This document shows positions 7,331 to 15,226 of a DNA stretch of 41,297 nt, one piece after another. The notes beneath the pieces were generated by a model. That model saw nothing but the letters and a program-made list of their open reading frames with translations, was not told where the DNA came from and ran no database searches. The DNA comes from Treponema sp. (GTDB lineage Bacteria; Spirochaetota; Spirochaetia; Treponematales; Treponemataceae), in NCBI GenBank assembly GCA_024402595.1, contig JAKSTL010000015.1, forward strand, positions 1-41,297, read 5' to 3'. Position 1 is the stretch's first letter, and each line of letters starts with the position of its first letter. A program made the position numbers and the translations under genes.

Positions 7331-7470
7331 AACCGCTCTTTTGCGAGAGGGATTGTAGTGGCGCCGTAAGGCGTTCCAGCGGGTGTCTTTAGACGGCCGC
7401 TGGAATGGAGTGCGGGGAGCACGGAACCACGAAAAGCCCGACGGCTTTAGCCGGCTCGCCCTGCACTTAA
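7331..7470. repeat. GC-rich multi-hairpin element between livK and livH (copy C, separate family)
   Basis: About 140 bases of GC-rich sequence stand out from the AT-rich operon. Three palindromes are clear: CGCC/GGCG around a GTAA loop (7362-7373); TTCCAGCGG (7374-7382) with CCGCTGGAA (7397-7405), which encloses GTCT/AGAC (7385-7394); and CGGCT/AGCCG (7442-7453). It differs from the repeats at 2919 and 26457, sharing only the TTCCAGCGG string with the latter. No coding function is likely. Confidence 0.75.
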
Positions 7471-7518
7471 AAAATGATTTTATTAGGTTTATTAAACAAT
7501 CGATAAAGATTATCTAAA

Positions 7519-8691
7519 TTATTTAACCTTCTGAACTGCGATGAAGTCCCATTTACCAGTTGAAGTATTAACCTGTTTGATGTAAGCAACATCGCGTTTT
7601 GCATCACCATTGCTGTCGAATGCGATAGAACCTGAAACACCAGTATATGTTGTTGATGGGAGAGCTGCTTTTACTGCAGAAGATTTTGTTGAACCAGCTT
7701 TTTTCAATGCGGCAAGTGCTGTGTAATAAGCGTCGAAGCCCATTGCAGAAACAGCTGCGATTTCATCATCACCACCGTTGTTTGTTTTTGCTGTTGCATT
7801 TGTGTTGAGGTAGTTGCGGAATCCTGTTACGAAATCTGTAACCTGTTTTTCCTGTGAACCTTCAACGAAGAATGTTGTAACATAAATCTTTGTATTTGTT
7901 CCTTTTGCGTTTGCGAGAACAACGTTTGAGTCCCATGTATCACCAGCGAGAATTGGGATAGACAAGCCCTGTGTATCTGCCTGGTTGATGATTAAAGCGG
8001 CTGCTTCGATTGAAACTGGAGAGAAGAATACATCTGCTTTGTTGTTTTTTGCGTTTGCAACATAAGCGGCAAAGTCTGAAGTTCCTTCTGGGAATGTTTC
8101 GTAAACAATTTCTCCACCTAATTTTTTGAAGGCTTCGATAAAGTATTTTGCAAGACCTACTGAATAGTCATCACCAAGTTTTGCAAGACAATATGCTTTT
8201 TTTGCGGCAAAGTTATCTACAGCGAAGTTTGCAAGAACTGTTCCCTGGAATGGGTCGAGGAAGCAGATTCTGTAGTAGTGGTCGTTACCTAATGTAACCT
8301 GTGGGTTTGTACATGTAACACCAATTGCTGGAACATCTGCATTTTTGAATGTATCAGAAGCGGCAATTGAAACACCTGAACCGTATGAACCTAATACAAC
8401 TGAAACACCTTTACTTACCAATTCAGAAGCGGCAGTTACGGCTTTATCGTTAGAAGATTCGTTATCAACGATTTCGAGCTGAACTTTGTATGTTTTTCCA
8501 GCGATGTCAACTGTTGGAGTTACTGTATTTGCATACTGAACACCAAGAGTTTCCTGTTTACCACCAGCACCGTTATCTCCAGATGCAGGTTCATAAACAC
8601 CAATCTTAACTACGGGTTCTTTTTCTCCACCGCAGCTAACAAATGCAAAAGCTAATAAAGCTGATGCCATAATCATAAGCGACTTTTTCAT
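7519..8691 (-). CDS. livK: Branched-chain amino acid-binding lipoprotein LivK
   Basis: The extracytoplasmic substrate-binding component of the Liv transporter, 390 residues. The N-terminus is a lipoprotein signal: M-K-K, a hydrophobic run, then A-F-V-S-C with the lipidated cysteine at residue 20. The mature part is a type-1 periplasmic binding fold (Peripla_BP_6) with I-G-V-Y-E-P-A-S-G-D-N-G-A at the ligand site, V-V-L-G-S-Y-G-S-G-V-S, and I-P-I-L-A-G-D-T-W-D. In a spirochaete it would be anchored to the inner membrane facing the periplasm. A CGAGGTG ribosome binding site and an extended -10 promoter precede it. It is first in the operon, and the GC-rich element follows it, an arrangement that could favour high binding-protein output. 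Confidence 0.94.
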   Translation of the reverse strand: MKKSLMIMASALLAFAFVSCGGEKEPVVKIGVYEPASGDNGAGGKQETLGVQYANTVTPTVDIAGKTYKVQLEIVDNESSNDKAVTAASELVSKGVSVVLGSYGSGVSIAASDTFKNADVPAIGVTCTNPQVTLGNDHYYRICFLDPFQGTVLANFAVDNFAAKKAYCLAKLGDDYSVGLAKYFIEAFKKLGGEIVYETFPEGTSDFAAYVANAKNNKADVFFSPVSIEAAALIINQADTQGLSIPILAGDTWDSNVVLANAKGTNTKIYVTTFFVEGSQEKQVTDFVTGFRNYLNTNATAKTNNGGDDEIAAVSAMGFDAYYTALAALKKAGSTKSSAVKAALPSTTYTGVSGSIAFDSNGDAKRDVAYIKQVNTSTGKWDFIAVQKVK

Positions 8692-8722
8692 AAAAACACC
8701 TCGTTATAAAAAACTGATAGAT

Positions 8723-8731
8723 ATTATAGCA
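8723..8731 (-). promoter_or_regulatory. Extended -10 promoter of the liv operon
   Basis: On the minus strand TGCTATAAT (8731-8723) is a perfect extended -10. No good -35 is present, as often seen with extended -10 promoters. Transcription would start near 8716, about 25 bases before livK. Confidence 0.6.
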
Positions 8732-8763
8732 GAAAATGAAGTGTTTGAATAGAAAAGTTGTTG

Positions 8764-8769
8764 TATAAT
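8764..8769 (+). promoter_or_regulatory. -10 box directly before the radical SAM gene (leaderless)
   Basis: TATAAT ends eight bases before the ATG at 8778. The expected transcription start coincides with the start codon, and no standard Shine-Dalgarno site is available. No clear -35 lies 16-18 bases upstream. Confidence 0.5.
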
Positions 8770-8777
8770 ATAGGATT

Positions 8778-10595
8778 ATGAGGCTTTTATTGGTAGGAAT
8801 TAATGCTTCTTATTCTCATACAAACATTGGAATTAGAAGTATTTGCGAATTTGTTAAGGAAAAGGCTGGACTGGGAGTGAATCAAGGAAATGGTACCAGC
8901 GGAAATAAGGAAAAAATAGATGAGTCATTGGGCGGAAATGATGATATTGATTTTGTGGAATTTACTATAAATCAGCCCCTTGTGGAAATTTTTAGAGGGA
9001 TTTTGGAAAAGGCACCTCAGATGGTGTTGTTTTCGACTTACATCTGGAATGCGGAAATTATGGCCAAGGTAATTCCGGAAATTTGTAAAATTTTGCCTGG
9101 CGCGGTGGTTGGGGCTGGTGGTCCAGAATTTGGTTATGCCGCAGAAGTTTATTTGAATAAAATTTCCTCTCTCGATTTTGTAATGAAAGGGGAAGGGGAA
9201 GAAACCGTTCTGGAGCTGTTTAATGAATTTTCAACCAATGGTGGTAAATTTGGAAAGGATAGTTTTGAAAAGTCTGAAATAACAAAAATTCTTGAGAGCA
9301 TAAAGGGGCTTTATTTTTGGAACAGGGAAGAAAATTCAAAAAGGATTGTTTACACAGGGGACAGACCCCTTCTGCAAAATTTATCCGACCTGCCTTTTCC
9401 CTATCCAGAACTGCGGAATACTGTGGTAGATTCTCATGACTGCAAAATTTTCTATTACGAATCCAGCCGTGGATGTCCTTACGATTGCAGTTATTGTATG
9501 TCGTCTTTAGATAAAAGAGTTCGTTTTGTAGATTTGGAGCGGGTTTTTGAAGATTTACAGATTTTTTTGGACGCTCAGGTTCCTTTGGTAAAATTCGTAG
9601 ATCGAACTTACAATCTTAAGACTCAACGATATATTTCAATCTGGCAGTACATTCTTGAACATCACAACCACAAAACCATGTTCCATTTTGAAATAGAAGC
9701 CGAATATTTGTCTCCCGATGCCTTGGATTTTTTGCAAAAAGTTCCCCAAGGAGTTATGCAATTTGAAATAGGCGTGCAATCTGCCAATAAAAAAACTCTG
9801 GCGGCGGTAAATCGTTCCACCAATGTAGAAAAAGCCGCAGAAAACATAAAACGGATTCCACGAACTATTCATCAACATCTAGATTTAATTGCAGGACTTC
9901 CCTACGAAAATCTGGAAAGTTTTGGTAATTCCTTTGATTTTGTAATGAGTCTTAAACCTCATGCACTCCAGCTTGGATTTTTAAAGGTTCTTCATGGAAC
10001 TCAAATGGAAAACTTTGCCACAAAAAACAACTGGCAATGGATGGAAAATCCTGTTTACGAAACATTTTCTACCCCTTACATGACTTACCCTGATATTTTG
10101 TTTTTAAAGGATGTGGAGATTCTTGTGGATGCCTACTGGAATAGTGGAAAGTTTGTGCATGTGATGAACTTTCTAGGACGCAAAATTGGTTTTTGGAAGT
10201 TCTTTTCGGAACTGGCTGATTATGCACGAACAAAAGGTGTTTTTGATGCTGCCCGTCGCGAAACTTTTTGGTTTGAGTTCTTAGCCTTAAATTATGAAAC
10301 TTTCTTTTCTAATCCTAATTTTGCTTTGAATGAAAAAGAGATTTTTCTGAAAGTTCTGTACGAGCTTCTCCGCTATGACTTTTTACTTCGTGGTAAGCAA
10401 GGTGGATTTCCTTCGTGGTTTATTCGAAATTATGATAAGGACCGACATTATGAATGTTTGTTGGCCGCGGATGCTTTAGGGCCTGGTGCCAGAGTTGCAT
10501 TTGCTCGCAGTGAATATGAAGTTTTTGCCTGTAATGTAGATTCTTCTATTCCCGAAAACGAAACACACACTTATGAAAAATTGATTTTGTATTAA
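8778..10595 (+). CDS. B12-binding-domain radical SAM protein (DUF4080 type), function unknown
   Basis: A 605-residue radical SAM enzyme. Residues 1-180 resemble the cobalamin-binding-like Rossmann domain of this class (opening M-R-L-L-L-V-G-I-N-A-S-Y-S-H-T-N), although the canonical D-x-H-x-x-G B12 motif is not seen. The radical SAM cluster motif C-P-Y-D-C-S-Y-C places iron-sulfur ligands at Cys233, 237 and 240. The core then shows F-E-I-G-V-Q-S and L-I-A-G-L-P. The last 150 or so residues match the DUF4080 extension as I remember it. Substrate and product are unknown for this class. A short polar insertion at about residues 33-58 has no counterpart that I recognise. It is alone on the plus strand, divergent from livK, with a -10 box abutting its start codon. 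Confidence 0.85.
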   Translation: MRLLLVGINASYSHTNIGIRSICEFVKEKAGLGVNQGNGTSGNKEKIDESLGGNDDIDFVEFTINQPLVEIFRGILEKAPQMVLFSTYIWNAEIMAKVIPEICKILPGAVVGAGGPEFGYAAEVYLNKISSLDFVMKGEGEETVLELFNEFSTNGGKFGKDSFEKSEITKILESIKGLYFWNREENSKRIVYTGDRPLLQNLSDLPFPYPELRNTVVDSHDCKIFYYESSRGCPYDCSYCMSSLDKRVRFVDLERVFEDLQIFLDAQVPLVKFVDRTYNLKTQRYISIWQYILEHHNHKTMFHFEIEAEYLSPDALDFLQKVPQGVMQFEIGVQSANKKTLAAVNRSTNVEKAAENIKRIPRTIHQHLDLIAGLPYENLESFGNSFDFVMSLKPHALQLGFLKVLHGTQMENFATKNNWQWMENPVYETFSTPYMTYPDILFLKDVEILVDAYWNSGKFVHVMNFLGRKIGFWKFFSELADYARTKGVFDAARRETFWFEFLALNYETFFSNPNFALNEKEIFLKVLYELLRYDFLLRGKQGGFPSWFIRNYDKDRHYECLLAADALGPGARVAFARSEYEVFACNVDSSIPENETHTYEKLILY

Positions 10596-10599
10596 TTTT

Positions 10600-10797
10600 T
10601 TACTTTTTCCACAAGGATTGAAACAAAAAATAAAAATATTTTATAAGCTTTTCAACTTCCTTTGGGGCAAAAATCTTATTTGAATCGTCATAAAAAATAT
10701 GATAATATGGCCAAGGATAAATAAAATATAAATTGCGGAATGTTCCACAAATATTCCCATAGTGCAAGGTTCTGAACTGCTTATTCAGTGCCTCCAT
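10600..10797 (-). CDS. Possible small protein (65 aa), unrecognised
   Basis: An open frame of 65 codons lies on the minus strand between the radical SAM gene and ilvB. An AGG six bases before the ATG could serve as a ribosome binding site. The product is rich in Tyr, Phe and Trp in its middle (F-I-Y-P-W-P-Y-Y) and ends with Lys-Lys. I do not recognise a family. It could be a real small protein, a gene remnant, or a chance frame in the ilvB leader. Its position opposite a likely leader transcript weighs against it. Confidence 0.22.
   Translation of the reverse strand: MEALNKQFRTLHYGNICGTFRNLYFIYPWPYYHIFYDDSNKIFAPKEVEKLIKYFYFLFQSLWKK
10618..10646 (+). promoter_or_regulatory. Candidate ilvB promoter
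   Basis: TTGAAA (10618-10623) and TTATAA (10641-10646) are 17 bases apart. It would give a leader of about 180 bases before ilvB. The region is very AT-rich, so chance matches are likely. I found no clear T-box or leader peptide. Confidence 0.3.
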
Positions 10798-10834
10798 GCG
10801 CTACCTGTAACGCGGTGTTTATAAGGAGAAATTG

Positions 10835-12553
10835 ATGAAAAAAACTGGTGCACAGATTATTGTTCAGATGTTAGAAAATTATGGAATTAAAACCGTTGCT
10901 GGAATCCCAGGCGGAATGATTCTTCCCGTCTACGATGAACTAAATAAATCTTCTATTCAGCATGTTTTGGTGCGCCAGGAACAGGCCGCTGGTTTTATTG
11001 CCCAGGGAATGACTAGAGCTTCTGGAGTACCGGCAGTTTGTCTGGCAACTAGTGGACCTGGAGCTATGAATCTTCTTACTGCTATTGCCGATGCCCGTGC
11101 AGATTCCGTTCCAATTATTGCCATCACAGGACAGGTAAATACAACTCAAATTGGTACAGACGCTTTTCAGGAAGCCGATACCTTTGGTCTTTCATTTCCA
11201 ATTACAAAACATTCTATTCTGGTAAAATCCACAGCCGAACTTCTTACTGCAATACCAAAAGCTTTTGAAGTTGCAATGAATGGTCGTCCGGGGCCAGTTT
11301 TAATTGATGTTCCTCGTGATGTGCAGTTAAAAGAAATAGAGTTTGAAGCTTGGCCAGAAGTTCCTGCTTCCTATAAACAGAATATTCGTTTTAAAACCCC
11401 AATCACTGAATATTCAAACAAAATCGAATCTATCGTACAAATGCTTTCCGATGCAACAAGCCCAGTTTTGTTTTGTGGTGGCGGATGTAATACAGAAGCT
11501 GCTGCGGAAGGAATTAAAAAACTTTTAAAAGCTTATGAAATGCCTGTTGTTACAAGTTTAATGGGATTGGGTTGTATTCCAGAAAGTTCACCAGATTTTA
11601 TTGGTATGATTGGTATGCATGGAAGTTATGCGGCCAATGTTGCCATTCACGATGCTGATGTTGTAATTGCTGCTGGAGTTCGTTTTGATGACAGAGCTAC
11701 TGGTGTTGTAAAAAAGTTCTGTCCAAATGCAAAAATTATTCACATTGATGTTGATGCTGCCGAAGTTGATAAGATTTTGAAGTCGGATATTTCAATTATT
11801 TCTGATGTAGAATCGGTTTTCCCTGTTATTGCTCAATTAGCCGCAGAAAAATCTCTAAAAACTCCTGACGAATGGCTTAAAAAAGTTCAGGATATGAAAA
11901 AAGCAGATTATTCTTTGGTTTTAGGTCGTCCAGAAAACGAAAAATTGACCAATCCTCGAGAACTTATAGCCTCTGTTCCATCTCTTGCCAAAAAAGCAGG
12001 TTTTGATTCTTCAAAAATTGTTGTTACAACCGATGTTGGACAGCATCAGATGTGGGCAGCTCAGTATTATCCTGTAGAAAAACCAAGAACTTTCTTAACC
12101 TCTGGTTCTCTTGGAACAATGGGTTTTGGTCTTCCAGCCGCCATTGGTGCCGCTATTGCAAAACCAGATTGTCGTGTAGTTTGTTTCAGTGGCGATGGTT
12201 CTATTATGATGAACATTCAGGAATTGGCTACTCTTGCAGAATTGAATCTTCCTGTTACAGTCATTGTTTTCCAGAATGGAACTTTGGGAATGGTTTATCA
12301 GCAACAGAAATATCTTTTTGAAAAAAATTACAGTGCCTCAGTTTACTCAAAACAACCAGATTTGGTAGCAATAGCAAAAGGTTTTGGAATTGAAGCCGTA
12401 GATGCTGATTCAAACCCAGAATGGTACAAAATTGCTTTTGATGCAAACCGCAAAAATAAGCCTTGTTTTGTAAAAGTAAGCGTAGATTCTGAAGAAAATG
12501 TACTGCCGTTCGTTCCAGGTGGAAAAGCAAATATTGATTCTATTCGCAACTAA
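10835..12553 (+). CDS. ilvB: Acetohydroxyacid synthase large (catalytic) subunit
   Basis: This thiamine-diphosphate enzyme condenses two pyruvates to acetolactate, or pyruvate with 2-ketobutyrate, in the first common step of valine, leucine and isoleucine synthesis. The 572 residues show the N-terminal pyrimidine-binding domain with the catalytic glutamate at E49 (R-Q-E-Q-A-A-G), the central domain with R-F-D-D-R-A-T-G, typical of true AHAS rather than catabolic acetolactate synthase, and the C-terminal diphosphate domain G-D-G-S-I-M-M-N...Q-N-G-T-L-G-M. The frame includes a TTG one codon earlier, but GGAG spacing supports the ATG at 10835. No regulatory small subunit gene (ilvN/ilvH) adjoins it; the next gene is on the other strand. 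A terminator lies just past its end. Confidence 0.93.
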   Translation: MKKTGAQIIVQMLENYGIKTVAGIPGGMILPVYDELNKSSIQHVLVRQEQAAGFIAQGMTRASGVPAVCLATSGPGAMNLLTAIADARADSVPIIAITGQVNTTQIGTDAFQEADTFGLSFPITKHSILVKSTAELLTAIPKAFEVAMNGRPGPVLIDVPRDVQLKEIEFEAWPEVPASYKQNIRFKTPITEYSNKIESIVQMLSDATSPVLFCGGGCNTEAAAEGIKKLLKAYEMPVVTSLMGLGCIPESSPDFIGMIGMHGSYAANVAIHDADVVIAAGVRFDDRATGVVKKFCPNAKIIHIDVDAAEVDKILKSDISIISDVESVFPVIAQLAAEKSLKTPDEWLKKVQDMKKADYSLVLGRPENEKLTNPRELIASVPSLAKKAGFDSSKIVVTTDVGQHQMWAAQYYPVEKPRTFLTSGSLGTMGFGLPAAIGAAIAKPDCRVVCFSGDGSIMMNIQELATLAELNLPVTVIVFQNGTLGMVYQQQKYLFEKNYSASVYSKQPDLVAIAKGFGIEAVDADSNPEWYKIAFDANRKNKPCFVKVSVDSEENVLPFVPGGKANIDSIRN

Positions 12554-12589
12554 TTCTAATTAGCAGATTTTTATAAGAATTACTTTTTC

Positions 12590-15202
12590 CTAGTTATGAT
12601 TGCCTTCTTGAATTGTCAGGAAGGCAATTTCATTTTTCCAGTTAAACAACATGTTTTCACAAGCAGAAATCAAAAGGTTAATCACTTTCTGCAAATCTAC
12701 AGAACCAAGAATTTCCAGCATTTTTGCACCATAAGCGGAAGTTTCAGACGAAAACCATTTTTCAATTTCAGAAGGAGTTATACGGCGTTTTTCCAAAAGT
12801 TCTTTTGTTGCAAAGTTAACCGAAAAACCTTTTTTTCTAAAACTATTTGCAATAAAAAGCCCATCCCAGGAAAACAAAGCTTTTTCTCTATCACCAAAAA
12901 ACTCCTGTTCAGCCCCTTCCATCTTGTTTAATATTTCTCTAAATGCTCCCTCTGTATCTGCTGTTAAAATCTGCTCTCTTATCAATTTACTTATACGCTG
13001 TCCGTTTACAGGGATTTTCTGCGAGATAATAACCTGCCAGTTTTTTGCTAAAGGACATTCATAAATAAAATCATCAGTTATTTCATTTTCATCATAAGAT
13101 TCGTTTGTATCCGAACCATCCTCTGTAAAAAAAGAAGCATCGGTTTTCTGTGGTGTTAAGATTTCTTTTAATGAATCTGCCAGTGTAATAATTGCCTTTT
13201 CCGAGCTAAAAGGATCGGTAAAGAAAACTCGGTCAAAAACAGCGCCATTGTATTGAAATTTAACCAAAAGATTGTAAAAATCCCGAGGTGTTAAAAAATC
13301 CGAAGACAATGAATCACCACGATAATGTAAAATAGGCCGATCCAAACTTCCAAGGGTTCGCCCGTACTGTTCCAGCAACGCTTTTCCTTTTTCTGTACGG
13401 CAAACTCCACAAGTAACGCCTTCTGGTGTTTTTCTTGCAATTTCCCACAAAAGAAGCCCATTATCCGCATTCCAAATTAAACTTCTGTGATGTCGCAAAA
13501 GTTGAGCCATAGAAGTCATAGTATTTCGAATGTCTAAAAGGATTTCTGCTTTGTTAGAATCAAGTCTTTGCTGCCAGAATCGTTCTGCCCGATTTAATGC
13601 AATTTCTTTTGCGTTATCTTTAGGACTGAAAGTGAGATTTTCTTCTTTCTTTTCGTTTCCGCTTTTAAAATGTTCGTTTATCCACCAGTCCGAAATTGGA
13701 TTTTCTCCAAACTCAGATTTTTCTCCAAGACCTTTTCCATTTTTTGCACCAGACTTAAACACATTTATAGAACCTGTAGTTTCTGGTGATGATGCCAATT
13801 GATCTGTGGTATACGAATCTTTAAACAAATCTTCCTGTTGTGCTTTTTCCAAAATAGAGGCAATCTGCAGTTCACGGCGGGAAAGAACATCGTCCCTTAT
13901 TTTTCCTTCATAACCTTGAGTAGATGGAGTATAAAAAACTCTTCCCATCAAAGTGTCAGGCAGATATTGCTGAGCAACCCAATGGTCTCTGTAGGCATGT
14001 GGATATAAATAACCAGCCCCATGACCAAAGCTTTCTGCATCTCTGTTGGCATCTCTCAAATGAGTTGGCACTTCTGCATCTTCTTTTTCTACAGATTCCA
14101 AAGCATCAAAAAATGCCATAGAACTGTTTGATTTTGGTGCAGTAGAAAGATATAAGGTTGCATGAGCCAAAAAATATCGACCTTCTGGCATTCCAACTCT
14201 ATCAAAAGCTTCTGCACAGGAGTTTACAACAGAAATAGCGTTAGGATCTGCAAGCCCCGTGTCTTCACAAGCAGAAATAAGCATTCGTCGGAAAATAAAA
14301 TGTGGATCTTCACCAGCTACAACCATTCTGCTCAACCAATAAAGAGCCGCATCTGGATCCCGTCCCCGTAAACTTTTTATAAACGCACTGATTATATCGT
14401 AATGATAATCTCCATCTCTGTCGTAAAGAACAACTTTTTTTTGAATAGATTCTTCTGCCGCTTCTTTGCTTATATAAATCTTTGTTCCGTAAGCAGGCAC
14501 TGGTGGCTGAGCGTTCGGTTTCCAGACTTCGGGAGTGGTTTCTACCGCCAATTCCAATGCATTTAAAAGAGAACGAGCATCTCCATTGGCAGTTTCAATA
14601 AGATGCTCCAAAGCACCTTCTTCAAACTCCACATTCCAGTGTCCATAACCTCGTTCACAATCAGTTAATGCCTGCTGAGCCGCTTTTTTTAAATCATCTG
14701 TGGTTAATGGTTTAAGCTGGAAAACTCTTGAGCGAGAAACTAAAGCTTTGTTTACTTCAAAAAAAGGATTTTCAGTGGTTGCTCCAATTAAAATGATTGT
14801 TCCGTTTTCAACCCAAGGAAGTAACGCATCTTGTTGAGATTTATTCCATCTGTGAACTTCATCAACAAATAGAATGGTTCTTCGACTGTAAAGATTGTAA
14901 AAATCTTCTGCCTGTTTAATGGATGTGCGAATATCTGCAACACCAGTCAAAACTGCGTTTAAAGTAATAAAATTAGATTTTGTATGATTAGCAATAACTC
15001 TTGCAAGGGTAGTTTTTCCCGAACCAGGTGGGCCATAAAAAATTACAGAAGTCAACTGGTCAGCAGCAATTGCTCTGCGAAGAAGTCGTCCTTTTCCTAC
15101 AATATGATCCTGACCAATATATTCATCAAGAATCCTTGGTCGCATTCTTGCCGCCAAAGGTTCCTGCGTTCGTTTTGCCTGTTCAAAAAGAGTATCGCTC
15201 AT
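12590..15202 (-). CDS. rarA: RarA/MgsA AAA+ ATPase fused to a methyltransferase-like domain
   Basis: The N-terminal half is a replication-associated recombination ATPase of the RarA/WRNIP1 family, which acts at stalled replication forks. Walker A is G-P-P-G-S-G-K-T (57-64), Walker B ends D-E-V-H (114-117), sensor 1 is G-A-T-T-E-N (140-145) and the arginine finger region is S-R-S-R (156-159). The RarA tetramerisation/C-terminal part follows to about residue 430, with R-F-Y-T-P-S in the variant form V-F-Y-T-P-S. At 870 residues the protein is about twice the usual length. From about 530 onward the pattern of strands (L-I-W-N-A-D-N-G-L-L-L-W-E, then V-T-C-G-V-C-R-T-E, F-D-R-V-F-F-T-D, and W-Q-V-I-I-S-Q-K-I-P) resembles a SAM-dependent methyltransferase fold with a degenerate motif I. 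That part of the call is inference. Two charged linkers contain no repeat insert. It overlaps the ilvB terminator at its 3' end. Confidence 0.88.
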   Translation of the reverse strand: MSDTLFEQAKRTQEPLAARMRPRILDEYIGQDHIVGKGRLLRRAIAADQLTSVIFYGPPGSGKTTLARVIANHTKSNFITLNAVLTGVADIRTSIKQAEDFYNLYSRRTILFVDEVHRWNKSQQDALLPWVENGTIILIGATTENPFFEVNKALVSRSRVFQLKPLTTDDLKKAAQQALTDCERGYGHWNVEFEEGALEHLIETANGDARSLLNALELAVETTPEVWKPNAQPPVPAYGTKIYISKEAAEESIQKKVVLYDRDGDYHYDIISAFIKSLRGRDPDAALYWLSRMVVAGEDPHFIFRRMLISACEDTGLADPNAISVVNSCAEAFDRVGMPEGRYFLAHATLYLSTAPKSNSSMAFFDALESVEKEDAEVPTHLRDANRDAESFGHGAGYLYPHAYRDHWVAQQYLPDTLMGRVFYTPSTQGYEGKIRDDVLSRRELQIASILEKAQQEDLFKDSYTTDQLASSPETTGSINVFKSGAKNGKGLGEKSEFGENPISDWWINEHFKSGNEKKEENLTFSPKDNAKEIALNRAERFWQQRLDSNKAEILLDIRNTMTSMAQLLRHHRSLIWNADNGLLLWEIARKTPEGVTCGVCRTEKGKALLEQYGRTLGSLDRPILHYRGDSLSSDFLTPRDFYNLLVKFQYNGAVFDRVFFTDPFSSEKAIITLADSLKEILTPQKTDASFFTEDGSDTNESYDENEITDDFIYECPLAKNWQVIISQKIPVNGQRISKLIREQILTADTEGAFREILNKMEGAEQEFFGDREKALFSWDGLFIANSFRKKGFSVNFATKELLEKRRITPSEIEKWFSSETSAYGAKMLEILGSVDLQKVINLLISACENMLFNWKNEIAFLTIQEGNHN
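12599..12637 (+). terminator. Terminator of ilvB, inside the 3' end of rarA
   Basis: ATTGCCTTC (12599-12607) and GAAGGCAAT (12620-12628) form a perfect 9-bp stem with a 12-base loop, followed by TTCATTTTT. It works only on plus-strand transcripts and overlaps the last codons of the convergent rarA gene. Confidence 0.6.
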
Positions 15203-15226
15203 AAGTTTTTATTCTAAAAAATCCTT

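Noticed and set aside
7303..7422. 40-codon N-terminal extension of the LivH frame
   Set aside because: It translates the multi-hairpin element; LivH proteins start at the sequence beginning at 7302.
10647..10834. T-box or attenuator in the ilvB leader
   Set aside because: No T-box sequence, leader peptide with Leu/Ile/Val codons or terminator/antiterminator pair could be recognised; only a 5-bp CTGAA/TTCAG stem.
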